DNA from: Competibacteraceae bacterium UBA6584
GTDB taxonomy: Bacteria; Pseudomonadota; Gammaproteobacteria; Competibacterales; Competibacteraceae
Assembly: GCA_002433805.1 (NCBI GenBank)
Contig: DJIW01000110.1
Span: 1,255 to 20,880 of the forward strand
Length of the DNA: 19,626 bases
Reading direction: 5' to 3'
The position numbers and the translations under genes were made by a program. This document shows positions 6,664 to 13,181 of the stretch, piece by piece. The notes beneath the pieces are model-generated. The model saw only the letters and a list, made by a program, of their open reading frames with translations, was not told the origin of the DNA and ran no database searches. Position 1 is the first letter of the stretch, and every line of letters starts with the position of its first letter.

Positions 6664-8646
6664 TCAGGCCATCTTGACCGCGCCGGCCCAGCCGGTGGCG
6701 GCGATAGCCACGTCGAAGCGGATTTTGCACCGAAGAGTATCGGTATTAAAGTCGACCTCTTCTTGCGTCTCGGGCGTATCGCGGCCGTTCAGATAGCCCA
6801 GCCGGATCACGGGCGCGACGGTGGGATCGCTGATTAAATACCAATCTTCGGGGTCCTGATCGTCCAAACGCGGGTCGCTGATGACGGTCAAGCCTCGCAC
6901 CCATTCCGGCGTTTGCATTTCGGTGTCCGCGCTGGGCCGGTAGCTCAACGAGGCGATCAGCGCCTCGGCGTCGGACTCGTGGCCGACCGGCACCACGATA
7001 AAACGCGGCACGGTCAACAGATAATTTTCGTTCGCATCCTTCTGGCGGCGCATCAGTACCCGCGCGGCGTTCAAACCTTCGATGCTCACGCCCTTGCCGC
7101 TGGTATCCACATTGCCGTGTGCGCTGCTAAAAAGCGGCTGGCCGTCGCTCATCGCGGGATTGCTGGCCAACAGACCGAACAGCAGATCGCGTTCCAGCCG
7201 CGCGCCGCTGGCGGCGGTGTTGCGCAGGATGGGGCCGATGGCGTCCAGGTCGTCGTTGATCATCATCTCGCGGGTGAACGCCAGACCGATGGCGTAGGTG
7301 CTAAGTTTGTACTCCGTCCCGGAATCGCTGAGCGAGCCGTAGGTAATTTCCCCGGCCTCGTACTTGCGGACCAGGCCCGGCAGTCCCGACAAGTCGGCGA
7401 CTTTCGTGGGTTTGAAATCCGACAAACTCCCCTTCTCGCACAGCGCGCGATGCTCCAGGGCGGTTTGCATTACGCGCGTGCTCAGCACCTTGTTGACCGA
7501 CTCAATCAATAAGTTTGGGAAGTCGGAGGTGGTCAGCACTGCCTTAACGAGACTGGCGGCCGGCAAGCCCACCGGATTATGGCCGGTGCTGCTCATGATC
7601 ATAGCGGCTAGGCCGAGCAGGCCGGTGCCTTGAAAGTCTTGCGCGGCGGGGTGCGCCTTCGGGAGCCGCGCGCCCCAGCGGATCGCCAAGGCATCGCTGG
7701 CGGCGCTGATAAAGTCGCGATGGCCGAACCCGCCGAAACCGACCGGGCGGCCGATGGCGCGTTCGGCCGCCGCAAACTCCCGTGTCAAGGAGCCGGGCGG
7801 CAGGGTGAAATTCGCCGATACCGCGCCGGGACCGCCGATGGAGCCGACCGCGCCGGGACCGCCGATGGACTCCACGCCCTCGCCCTGCCGTTTCAAAAGC
7901 CGCTGGCTGGCTTCGGCGGCGGTGACGGTCATGTCGTCCAGGCAGGCGTTCAGGACCTCCACCAGTTCCGGGCGGCGGGCCAGCGGGCCGACCAGCAGGT
8001 TTTTGATCTCGCGGCGGCGGTTTTGCTCGCGGGCCAGGGCGTCGCGGGCGGCGGCGTCTTGGATGTGGACGATCTCGGCGGACGGCAATTCGGTGGAGCT
8101 GATCATTTTTTTAAACCTCGCGGGAACGTTCAGCGGGCCGGTGTTGGCGGCGATGCGGCGGGCGGGCAGAACGGTATCGACAAGCCCGATCTCCTGGGCT
8201 TCTCGGGCGGTAAACCAGTGGTCCTTGCCATCACTCAGCAAGGCTCTGATGGCCTCGACATCGAGTTTGAGCTTGGCCGAGTACGCCAAAACCATCGCGT
8301 CGGTGTAGCGGTCGAGCACTTCGGCGCTCTCGCGCATGACGGCGGCGTCGCCGGTCGCTTCGGACCACGGCGCGTGAATCATCGCCAAAGCGTCGACGGC
8401 CATCGCGACCGGGCCACAGGTAAGAATGAGCGTTGCGCTGGAGGCGGCGACGCCTTGGACCTCGATGCTGATAGGCCCGTGATGGGCGCGGAGCGTGGCG
8501 CACATGCCGAGCGCCGCGCTCACATCGCCACCATAGCTGTTAATTGTGAGCGACAAAGGCGCGCTCGGCTGGCGGCTCAGTTGCTCCGACAGCTCGCGGG
8601 CCATGCTGTTGGTGATTTCCTCGAAAACAAAAAATTTGAGGTTCAT
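6664..8646 (-). CDS. ClpP-like prohead protease / major capsid protein fusion
   Basis: A 660-aa phage head protein. Residues 1 to about 165 form a ClpP-type serine protease: NSYGGDV, nucleophile Ser69 in GVAASSAT, His91 in AMIHAPWS, and the likely third residue Asp142 in KDHWFTAREAQEIGLVD. Residues 190-255 are helical and Arg/Glu-rich, as expected of a scaffold segment. Two copies of SIGGPGAV follow at about 260-276. From about 285 the rest resembles Mu gpT-like and related major capsid proteins, with FTREMMINDDL, GARLERDLLFGLLASNP and DGQPLFSSAHGN. The protease would mature the prohead by cutting off the scaffold. Fusions of this type are known in phages. No terminase or portal gene is nearby. 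The ATG has only a weak ribosome site. Confidence 0.92.
   Translation of the reverse strand: MNLKFFVFEEITNSMARELSEQLSRQPSAPLSLTINSYGGDVSAALGMCATLRAHHGPISIEVQGVAASSATLILTCGPVAMAVDALAMIHAPWSEATGDAAVMRESAEVLDRYTDAMVLAYSAKLKLDVEAIRALLSDGKDHWFTAREAQEIGLVDTVLPARRIAANTGPLNVPARFKKMISSTELPSAEIVHIQDAAARDALAREQNRRREIKNLLVGPLARRPELVEVLNACLDDMTVTAAEASQRLLKRQGEGVESIGGPGAVGSIGGPGAVSANFTLPPGSLTREFAAAERAIGRPVGFGGFGHRDFISAASDALAIRWGARLPKAHPAAQDFQGTGLLGLAAMIMSSTGHNPVGLPAASLVKAVLTTSDFPNLLIESVNKVLSTRVMQTALEHRALCEKGSLSDFKPTKVADLSGLPGLVRKYEAGEITYGSLSDSGTEYKLSTYAIGLAFTREMMINDDLDAIGPILRNTAASGARLERDLLFGLLASNPAMSDGQPLFSSAHGNVDTSGKGVSIEGLNAARVLMRRQKDANENYLLTVPRFIVVPVGHESDAEALIASLSYRPSADTEMQTPEWVRGLTVISDPRLDDQDPEDWYLISDPTVAPVIRLGYLNGRDTPETQEEVDFNTDTLRCKIRFDVAIAATGWAGAVKMA
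7820..7869 (-). repeat. tandem 27-bp repeat in the protease-capsid linker
   Basis: Two exact 23-bp copies (7820-7842 and 7847-7869) with a 27-bp period encode SIGGPGAV twice, in frame, at the boundary between the scaffold-like region and the capsid domain. A recent in-frame duplication in a flexible linker is the simplest reading. Confidence 0.85.
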
Positions 8647-8685
8647 GCCCGCAGCTTGCGCGCTTTTCGCTGACAGGTGAACGGC

Positions 8686-9024
8686 TTAGGCGTCAGTTTC
8701 GGTAAGAATCCGGTACAGGTGGCGGGGCGATTCGGGCAGCCTTCCCAACAGGGCCGCATGATACAGGGCTTGTTTGAGCGGGCTCTCGCCGCGGCGTCCC
8801 GACCATTGCCGGATGAGGGTGGCGAGCCTTTCGGCCCGTTGCCAGGGCGTGCCGTCCAGGAGTTCGGCCGCTTGGCGCAGGTAGTCCGCTTGCAGCGCGC
8901 GGCGGGCGAACACCGGCAGCGTGTTGCACAGGTGCGCGTGCAGCGCATCGCCCAGTGATGCCGGAAGGTGTCCGGTCTGGCGGGCGACGCTCAGCCGCTC
9001 GATCAGCTCAAATTTTCTGTCCAC
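8686..9024 (-). CDS. unknown 112-aa protein upstream of the capsid gene
   Basis: A helical protein beginning (GTG) MDRKFELIERLSVARQTGHLP and containing ARRALQADYLRQAAELLDGTPW and LATLIRQWSGRRGESPLKQALYHAALLG. I do not recognise it. It ends 39 bp before the protease-capsid fusion on the same strand, so the two are probably co-transcribed. No membrane span, signal peptide or nucleotide-binding motif is visible. No clear ribosome site precedes the GTG, so the exact start is uncertain. A capsid-assembly or size-determination role is possible by position only. Confidence 0.6.
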   Translation of the reverse strand: MDRKFELIERLSVARQTGHLPASLGDALHAHLCNTLPVFARRALQADYLRQAAELLDGTPWQRAERLATLIRQWSGRRGESPLKQALYHAALLGRLPESPRHLYRILTETDA

Positions 9025-9322
9025 AAGGGCGTGTTCGACGGCCGTCGGACGGCTGAAAACGGTGATGGATCGGGTTGAATGGTCATTCGAATGTATATTC
9101 CAGACCCCTTACAGCGCTGATATCTAGAAACAGATCGGGGTGCGAACTACTCGCATCACGCCCGTTTGCGGGAGTACCTTCCGGCAAATACAGCCGGAAC
9201 AAATAGGGGGTTTCCGATTCGCTGACAAATTTACTCGGCCTGGGGAAAACGGGTAGTCAGGGTATGCAGGGTATGCAGGGGGTATCGCTCGACTGACTAC
9301 CCTGACTACCCTAACTACCCTG
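9025..9322. other. 298-bp intergenic region with dyads and iterons
   Basis: No coding frame is convincing here. The region holds a 10-bp palindrome CATTCGAATG (9084-9093), an inverted repeat TTCCGG/CCGGAA with a 9-bp spacer (9179-9199), and the inverted iteron array at 9251-9320. It separates the replication genes from the capsid genes, so the promoter of the capsid operon should be here. A TATACA lies on the minus strand at 9092-9097, but no fitting -35 was found. A control region and/or replication origin is the likely content. Confidence 0.5.
9251..9320. repeat. inverted array of 9-bp iterons (candidate origin or operator)
   Basis: Three tandem 9-mers read on the plus strand: GGGTAGTCA, GGGTATGCA, GGGTATGCA (9251-9277). 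Three read on the minus strand: GGGTAGTTA, GGGTAGTCA, GGGTAGTCA (9294-9320), with a 16-bp centre. This contains a perfect 14-bp inverted repeat (9251-9264 with 9298-9311). It abuts the stop of the helicase-like gene. Iterons beside a primase/helicase are typical of replication origins in P4-like elements. A terminator stem is possible, but no T-run follows. Confidence 0.75.
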
Positions 9323-9793
9323 CTAGCTCAGATTAAGAAAAATTGTCATATTATGATTAAGAGTAGTCAAATCAGTGACTTCGACTTTCCACAGCTTTTT
9401 ACCATTGCGCTCGCCACCTTCCTCAAAGCGGATTCCGCACTCGATACGCCGTTGATTTTGCTTGATAAATTCGCCGATTAACTGCGGTCTGACCTCGCCT
9501 CGGCGATCCGAGAAATGTTCGCTTAGAATTTCGTAAAACTCGGAGTGCAATCTAACTTCGTTGCCCCCTTCATCGCGTTCGATCTGGTTGGCGAAGGTCA
9601 CCGCCTCCTTGCTGGTGGTTGGGATTGTCTTAAATGCGAAGTACCAGCCCAGCAAGAGGCTTCGCAGTTTCCGGCGCACCGGGTCGGCGTTTTCGATGCT
9701 GGAGCGGCCGAGCAGCGGGTCGGCCTCGCCGAGCCAGACCAGCGAGGCGCGGATCAGGCTGGACCAGCCCTCGAAACTACCCAGTGTCCGCAA
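9323..9793 (-). pseudogene. C-terminal part of the helicase-like replication protein (frameshifted)
   Basis: This frame encodes the C-terminal part of the protein at 9777-11048. It begins RTLGSFEGWSSLIRASLVWLGEADPLLG, a segment that normally follows directly on the helicase core in phage and satellite primase/helicase proteins. The only start is a TTG inside that segment, with no ribosome site, so it is not an independent gene. Removing one C from the C6 run (9801-9806, G6 on the plus strand) joins the frames as AGRPPQALRTLGSFEGW and gives one protein of about 574 aa. The rest (HSEFYEILSEHFSDRRGEVRPQ; GIRFEEGGERNGKKLWKVEV) is a probable winged-helix-like tail. Real mutation, sequencing error or programmed +1 frameshift cannot be told apart here. 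Confidence 0.75.
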
Positions 9794-11048
9794 CGCTTGC
9801 GGGGGGCCGGCCGGCGGCGATGTAAGCGCGCAGCGCGGTCAGCGCGGCGGCAACCAAGGCCGGGCGGTTTTCGGGTATCCACCGGTAGAGGTCTTTCGAG
9901 AACAGGCGCTCTTCGGGCCTGTCGGTCTTCGGGTCGAGGGCGCAAAGGACGACCCGGCGGGTCATGTCGCCGGCCACCGCCAGATTGTTGCCCGTGGCGA
10001 GCCAGGTCACGCAGGTCGGGGCCGTGCCTTGCCGCTGGGTTCCGAGCATCCGATCGCTGTACGTTTCATTTGTGAGCACCGAACAGAGGGCGTCCCCCTC
10101 CAAAGCGCCCTCGATGTTGTCAAGGTTTATGACCTGATCGCCGCCTAACAGGATTGTCAGAATCCGCTTGCGGGATTCGTCGGGGTCGGGGGTAAAGCTC
10201 ATGTTGGTGGCGGGGCGGCCGGTGACGATCAAGGCGATGCAGTCCGCGAGGAGGCTCTTGCCGGATGCCGGCCGGGGCGCGGAAAAGGCGTGCAGCGGCG
10301 CGGTGCGCAGGGAGGGCCGGACGGCGGCGGTCAGGATTCCCGACAGCGCGGCGGCCCGATCGTGGGCGGCGGTGAAATCGAATCCCGATAACACACCTTC
10401 GATCAGGTGATCGAGGGCGGCGCGACCGTCTTCGCGGCCGGGCGATTCCGGGATCGGCGGGAAGGCCTGCTCGGCGTGGAACAGCAAGCCGGTGGCTTCG
10501 TCGTAGCCCGGTTTCTCGAAAATCGAGCCGTCCGGCCGCAGCGTCGGCGCGGTGATGATGCCGGTCAGTTGTTTGAAGGCCCAAGCGCCGGAGCGAGAAA
10601 GCAAGGTAGAGGCGACTTGGCGCGGGGCGTTGCAGGTGACCAACCGGCTCATGCGGAACGAATATTTCTGCCACGCGATCAGCCGGTTCAGCCGGTCGGT
10701 GAGGTAATCCGCGTCCACCGGGACGATGGTGACGGTCCCGTCTCGCCGCCTTATTCCGTGAACGGTTTCCGGCTTGGAGACGGCCAGGCGGGCCAGGTAG
10801 CCGGAACGCTGATAAATGTTGCCGTCGCGTTCGATCAAGACGCGCTCGGCTTCGTCGGCCAGTTCGGGCGATTCGCCGGGCCTGATTTCTAGCGTCGCGT
10901 GTCGCCCCACGGGCAGGCGGGTTGCCGCATCGTCGCCCCCCTTCGCGTCGCCGGGGCGATTTTTCCCGGTTTTGGGCGTCTTGCGGGCCTTCAAGCGTTC
11001 GGCGGCCAGGTCGAGGACGTTCTTGCCGTTGTCGTCATCGTCACCCAT
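9777..11048 (-). CDS. phage/satellite-type helicase (primase-helicase) N-terminal and core part
   Basis: An ATPase of the phage/plasmid replicative-helicase type. It shows an unusual Walker A loop (APRPASGKSLL, about residues 257-267), Walker B VINLDNI (about 306-312), a sensor-1 Asn in ATGNNL and a candidate Arg finger in TRRVV. The segment APTLRPDGSIFEKPGYDEATGLLF before the ATPase is common in such proteins. The start was set at ATG 11048 (MGDDDDNGKNVLDLAAERL), which has GGGAG nine bases upstream and overlaps the zinc-finger gene stop by eight bases (ATGGGTGA). The frame ends early at TAG 9777 because of one extra C; its continuation is at 9323-9793. It likely unwinds the element's origin during replication. 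Confidence 0.82.
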   Translation of the reverse strand: MGDDDDNGKNVLDLAAERLKARKTPKTGKNRPGDAKGGDDAATRLPVGRHATLEIRPGESPELADEAERVLIERDGNIYQRSGYLARLAVSKPETVHGIRRRDGTVTIVPVDADYLTDRLNRLIAWQKYSFRMSRLVTCNAPRQVASTLLSRSGAWAFKQLTGIITAPTLRPDGSIFEKPGYDEATGLLFHAEQAFPPIPESPGREDGRAALDHLIEGVLSGFDFTAAHDRAAALSGILTAAVRPSLRTAPLHAFSAPRPASGKSLLADCIALIVTGRPATNMSFTPDPDESRKRILTILLGGDQVINLDNIEGALEGDALCSVLTNETYSDRMLGTQRQGTAPTCVTWLATGNNLAVAGDMTRRVVLCALDPKTDRPEERLFSKDLYRWIPENRPALVAAALTALRAYIAAGRPPASVADTG

Positions 11049-11472
11049 GTCGGCCCGCTCCCGCCAGATCGATTCCGGCATGAATCCGCTGCACCGCCAG
11101 GCGCAGCCGCGCGTGGTCTGCTTCAGTGAATGCGCGACCTTCCAGGATAAAATCACCGGCAACGGCGACGACGGTGATTTCGTGGCTCAGGGCGCGCAGA
11201 ACATCGGCGGCGGGGAAGGGCCGGCGCTCGGGTCTGGCGATGAAGTCAGCAGCGCGCTCAGGGAAAAGGTCGCTGAATTCGAGGCCGACGGCGGCGAGGA
11301 CGGCTCGGGTTTCGCAACCGCCAAAACAGTGGATCAGGATGTGTTCCTGATCCGTTTCGCGAACTGAGAGCGAGGGGCTTCGATCGGCGTGGGCCGGACA
11401 GCGGGCGAGCCAGCGGCCGGGGCCGGTTCGTTTGACCTTCTCCAGCCGGGCGAGCAGGGTTTCGACAAGCAT
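11041..11472 (-). CDS. zinc-finger primase-like protein
   Basis: A 143-aa protein with a CHC2-like zinc finger of the phage primase type: CPAH (Cys25, His28), RSPSLSVRE, and IHCFGGCE (Cys49, Cys53). The N-terminal helix (LLARLEKVKRTGPGRWLARCPAH) and the following AVLAAVGLEFSDLFPE are also usual. It lacks a Toprim domain, so it probably supplies the template-binding part and works with the helicase encoded next, with which it overlaps by eight bases. ATG 11472 was chosen over TTG 11502 because GGAG lies seven bases upstream. That ribosome site is buried in a perfect 7-bp hairpin (11477-11497). The C-terminal 60 residues are unassigned. Confidence 0.8.
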   Translation of the reverse strand: MLVETLLARLEKVKRTGPGRWLARCPAHADRSPSLSVRETDQEHILIHCFGGCETRAVLAAVGLEFSDLFPERAADFIARPERRPFPAADVLRALSHEITVVAVAGDFILEGRAFTEADHARLRLAVQRIHAGIDLAGAGRHG

Positions 11473-11476
11473 TTTG

Positions 11477-11497
11477 AGTCTCCGTGAAATGGAGACT
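11477..11497 (-). promoter_or_regulatory. hairpin covering the ribosome site of the zinc-finger gene
   Basis: On the minus-strand RNA AGTCTCC pairs perfectly with GGAGACT (loop ATTTCAC), and the GGAG of the second arm is the Shine-Dalgarno seven bases before the ATG at 11472. The structure should repress translation unless opened by ribosomes, a protein or another RNA. Confidence 0.65.
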
Positions 11498-11568
11498 AGC
11501 AACCCATCCCCGACGTGGTAAAATTGGACCTGTTACGGGAGTTGAATGTTGTTGTCGGGATGATGTGC

Positions 11569-11598
11569 GGCCGGTCTCCTTAGTGGAAGGGACCGGCC
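11569..11598. terminator. GC-rich inverted repeat after the RHH-like gene
   Basis: GGCCGGTC (11569-11576) and GACCGGCC (11591-11598) form a perfect 8-bp stem. On the plus strand it is followed by TTTAATTTTT, like a terminator, but no plus-strand gene leads into it. On the minus strand it follows the stop codon at 11600 by two bases without a T-run, so there it may be a partial terminator or 3'-end stabiliser between the leader/RHH gene and the replication genes. Confidence 0.4.
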
Positions 11599-11599
11599 T

Positions 11600-12013
11600 T
11601 TAATTTTTCCAGGCTGTCTGAATGGCCGTTGCGCGGTCGGGTTCGGTGACCAGCGCTTCGATCAACGCCTCGACGGTGCATTCGCGCTCTGCCGCCAGCA
11701 TTCGCAAACGCTCGGTTTCGCCGACGTTGAAGGTGACGGTGAAATCGGCGAAGGCGTCGGGGTCCGTTTTGCTGGCGGCGGCGCATTCAAGGACGTCGGC
11801 AATGCCTTGCAACAACTGCCACACGCCGTTGCGGGCGCTGTCCGCGTCGAGAATCGGGTAGCCGTAGCGATCTGCAAAACCGCCAAAGAGGTCGGCTAGA
11901 GCGTAGGTGACATTGGCGCAATTGCGGAGCGCTTCCCGTCGGCCTACGGCGCTTGCGAATGGAGCCGTAGATAGCAGCGGATTGCGGGGGGGTGAAACGC
12001 GATGGCTGGCCAT
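11600..12013 (-). CDS. unknown protein with ribbon-helix-helix-like C-terminus
   Basis: A 137-aa protein starting MASHRVSPPRNPLLSTAPF at ATG 12013, with AAGGA seven bases upstream. A longer frame to 12274 exists, but the upstream part overlaps the leader RNA. Residues 24-85 look helical (LRNCANVTYALADLFGGFADRYG; NGVWQLLQGIADVLECAA). Residues 90-124 (FTVTFNVGETERLRMLAAER then TVEALIEALVTE) have the strand-helix-helix pattern of ribbon-helix-helix DNA-binding proteins. It may be a transcription regulator of the element, controlled by the structured leader in front of it. The family of the N-terminal half is not recognised. Confidence 0.65.
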   Translation of the reverse strand: MASHRVSPPRNPLLSTAPFASAVGRREALRNCANVTYALADLFGGFADRYGYPILDADSARNGVWQLLQGIADVLECAAASKTDPDAFADFTVTFNVGETERLRMLAAERECTVEALIEALVTEPDRATAIQTAWKN

Positions 12014-12060
12014 AGCAACTTCCTTACGATTTCTCAGTTTGAAGGGACAACCCAAGGGGT

Positions 12061-12228
12061 GATCGGGAGTTTGAGAACCGCGTAAGACGGCGCGAGGTAT
12101 TGGGTATTTCCTCGCACTCCCGACCGTTGATCGGGGAGGCAGGCGCAATGACGCCACGAATGGCAGGCACAAAAATACCGCAATCTGACGGGTGCGGTAA
12201 CCGCTTACAGGGTTTCTCAAGCCCTGCC
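12061..12228 (-). ncRNA. structured leader RNA, candidate C4-type antisense RNA
   Basis: A consensus -10 box at 12233-12238 would start transcription at about 12226-12229 on the minus strand. The RNA opens with a stem CAGGG/CCCTG (12222-12226 with 12208-12212) whose 9-nt loop holds TTGAGAA. That loop and the next 13 bases are complementary to 12071-12090 further down. GGTATTT (12173-12179) pairs with AAATACC (12103-12109), and a third segment (12116-12125) pairs with 12061-12070, crossing the first pairing. Antisense loops matched to nearby targets ahead of a regulated gene are the hallmark of C4 RNA in phages P1 and P4. The family match is not verified. Confidence 0.5.
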
Positions 12229-12232
12229 ATCC

Positions 12233-12260
12233 ATTATAGGCCGGCCGGGGGGCGCTGCAA
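12233..12260 (-). promoter_or_regulatory. promoter of the leader RNA
   Basis: On the minus strand, TATAAT (plus 12233-12238) is a perfect -10 box. TTGCAG (plus 12255-12260) lies 16 bp upstream as a weak -35. The start would fall directly at the first stem-loop of the leader. It lies just downstream of the AlpA-like gene, whose stop is at 12271. Confidence 0.65.
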
Positions 12261-12270
12261 GGGGCGGCGG

Positions 12271-12474
12271 TCATTTGCTGTCCCGTTGCTGTTCCCTTGC
12301 GGCAATGTAGTCGTCTATCGCCGCTCGGGACACGTAGCGGCGCTTTCCCTCCTTGAACGACCTCAACCGGCCATCGTTTATAAGGTCGTAAAGCGTCTGC
12401 CGGGAAGTTGATAAAACTTTACATGCGTCGGGGATGTTGTAAGCCAGCCTGTTGATCACGATGTCGGTGTTCAT
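12271..12474 (-). CDS. AlpA-family helix-turn-helix regulator / excisionase
   Basis: A 67-aa protein with an excisionase-type winged helix-turn-helix (residues about 12-60): NIPDACKVLSTSRQTLYDLINDGRLRSFKEGKRRYVSRAAIDDYIA. AlpA proteins of P4-like elements activate the integrase gene or act as excision directionality factors and repressors. ATG 12474 has AAAGG six bases upstream. A perfect 10-bp inverted repeat overlaps its -10 region and its ribosome site, suggesting self-regulation. It sits between the 206-aa unknown gene and the leader RNA promoter. Confidence 0.85.
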   Translation of the reverse strand: MNTDIVINRLAYNIPDACKVLSTSRQTLYDLINDGRLRSFKEGKRRYVSRAAIDDYIAAREQQRDSK

Positions 12475-12477
12475 GGG

Positions 12478-12516
12478 TTGCCTTTATCAAAATGGACGAA
12501 GCGAACATAAAGGCAA
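12478..12516. promoter_or_regulatory. 10-bp inverted repeat in front of the AlpA-like gene
   Basis: TTGCCTTTAT (12478-12487) and ATAAAGGCAA (12507-12516) are a perfect inverted repeat with a 19-bp spacer. One arm overlaps a candidate -10 box and the other contains the AAAGG ribosome site. It could be an operator for AlpA or another repressor, or an RNA hairpin that hides the ribosome site. Confidence 0.65.
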
Positions 12517-12532
12517 TTTTTTCCATCGTGAA
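12504..12532 (-). promoter_or_regulatory. candidate promoter of the AlpA-like gene
   Basis: On the minus strand TTCACG (plus 12527-12532) and TATGTT (plus 12504-12509) are separated by 17 bp; each matches four of six consensus bases. It would start transcription about 25 bases before the AlpA ATG. Confidence 0.4.
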
Positions 12533-12551
12533 CCCCCAAAGGGTCGGTAGC

Positions 12552-13172
12552 TCAACTCTCCGACTGTCGGAAGGTTGATCGGGAATGCTGGGTATTCCCT
12601 CCCTTGCGCAAAGCTTCGGGGCGGATGATCCGGTCGATGGAGCCCGCCATCGTTTTCGTCATGCCATGCGCGTCCATCAGCCAGTCAACGATTTCCTGAC
12701 TTTTCGGCGGACGGTTGGGGTCGCTATTCAACCAAAACCTGTGAATGGCGGCCTTGAGCGCATCGAGGGCGGGCGTGTGATAGGGGGCATTTCGCTCGCT
12801 GGGGCGCGGTGGTTGCTCGGCGTGTGGCGGGTCGGGAAACAGCATCGGCGGGCGCAGGTTCCGGCTTTCGCACCACGCAAGTAGCCGAGCGCGGGGGATG
12901 GTGGTGTTGTCCCGATCGATGCCGGTTAATACCGCTTTGTGGGTGGCCTCGAAGCGTTCCCCGAACCAACCCTCGCGGGCGGGTTGGTCGATGACCTGCG
13001 CGACGCGGTAAAAAACATCTTCGGTCAGCTCGTGGATGTGCTCGGTCAGGACGGTTTCCCAGTGGCCGACCACGGCTTTTTGCTGGGCGCTTTCCGGGAT
13101 GTAAACCCCGGCGATGGCGCGGGCGGCTTGACGGAGGGTCAAGCGTTCGAGAAACGAAAATGGATTGTCCAC
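12552..13172 (-). CDS. unknown 206-aa protein next to the integrase
   Basis: It begins at GTG 13172 (VDNPFSFLERLTLRQAARAI), chosen because GGAGG lies seven bases upstream. The open frame extends to 13379, but that part overlaps the integrase and looks like its antisense-frame shadow. Residues 1-105 include AGVYIPESAQQKAVVGHWETVLTEH and a run FYRVAQVIDQPAREGW. The C-terminal part (LDALKAAIHRFW, then RPPKSQEIVDWLMDAHGMTKTMAGSIDRIIRPEALRKGGN) resembles a small domain seen in phage and integrated-element proteins of proteobacteria that I cannot name. No catalytic motif is visible. A regulatory or DNA-binding role is a guess. Confidence 0.7.
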   Translation of the reverse strand: MDNPFSFLERLTLRQAARAIAGVYIPESAQQKAVVGHWETVLTEHIHELTEDVFYRVAQVIDQPAREGWFGERFEATHKAVLTGIDRDNTTIPRARLLAWCESRNLRPPMLFPDPPHAEQPPRPSERNAPYHTPALDALKAAIHRFWLNSDPNRPPKSQEIVDWLMDAHGMTKTMAGSIDRIIRPEALRKGGNTQHSRSTFRQSES

Positions 13173-13181
13173 GGTTGCACC

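Noticed and set aside
6664..8646. Host ClpP protease or encapsulin
   Set aside because: The ClpP domain is fused to a gpT-like phage capsid domain inside an integrated element, which fits a prohead protease-capsid fusion better.
7630..8673. 347-aa plus-strand frame opposite the protease-capsid gene
   Set aside because: It overlaps a well-supported gene and has shadow-like Gly/Arg/Ala composition and no motifs.
9251..9320. CRISPR array
   Set aside because: Units are 9 bp with no spacers, face in two orientations and have no cas genes nearby.
9543..10148. Plus-strand frames of 176-195 aa opposite the helicase gene
   Set aside because: No domains are visible, and the minus strand has clear helicase motifs over the same span.
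12024..12274. Coding frames within the leader RNA region, including an upstream extension of the RHH-like gene
   Set aside because: The internal ATG at 12013 has a good ribosome site and the region shows strong RNA pairing. The frames resemble small proteins often called over such leaders, so I favour non-coding RNA, without excluding a short leader peptide.
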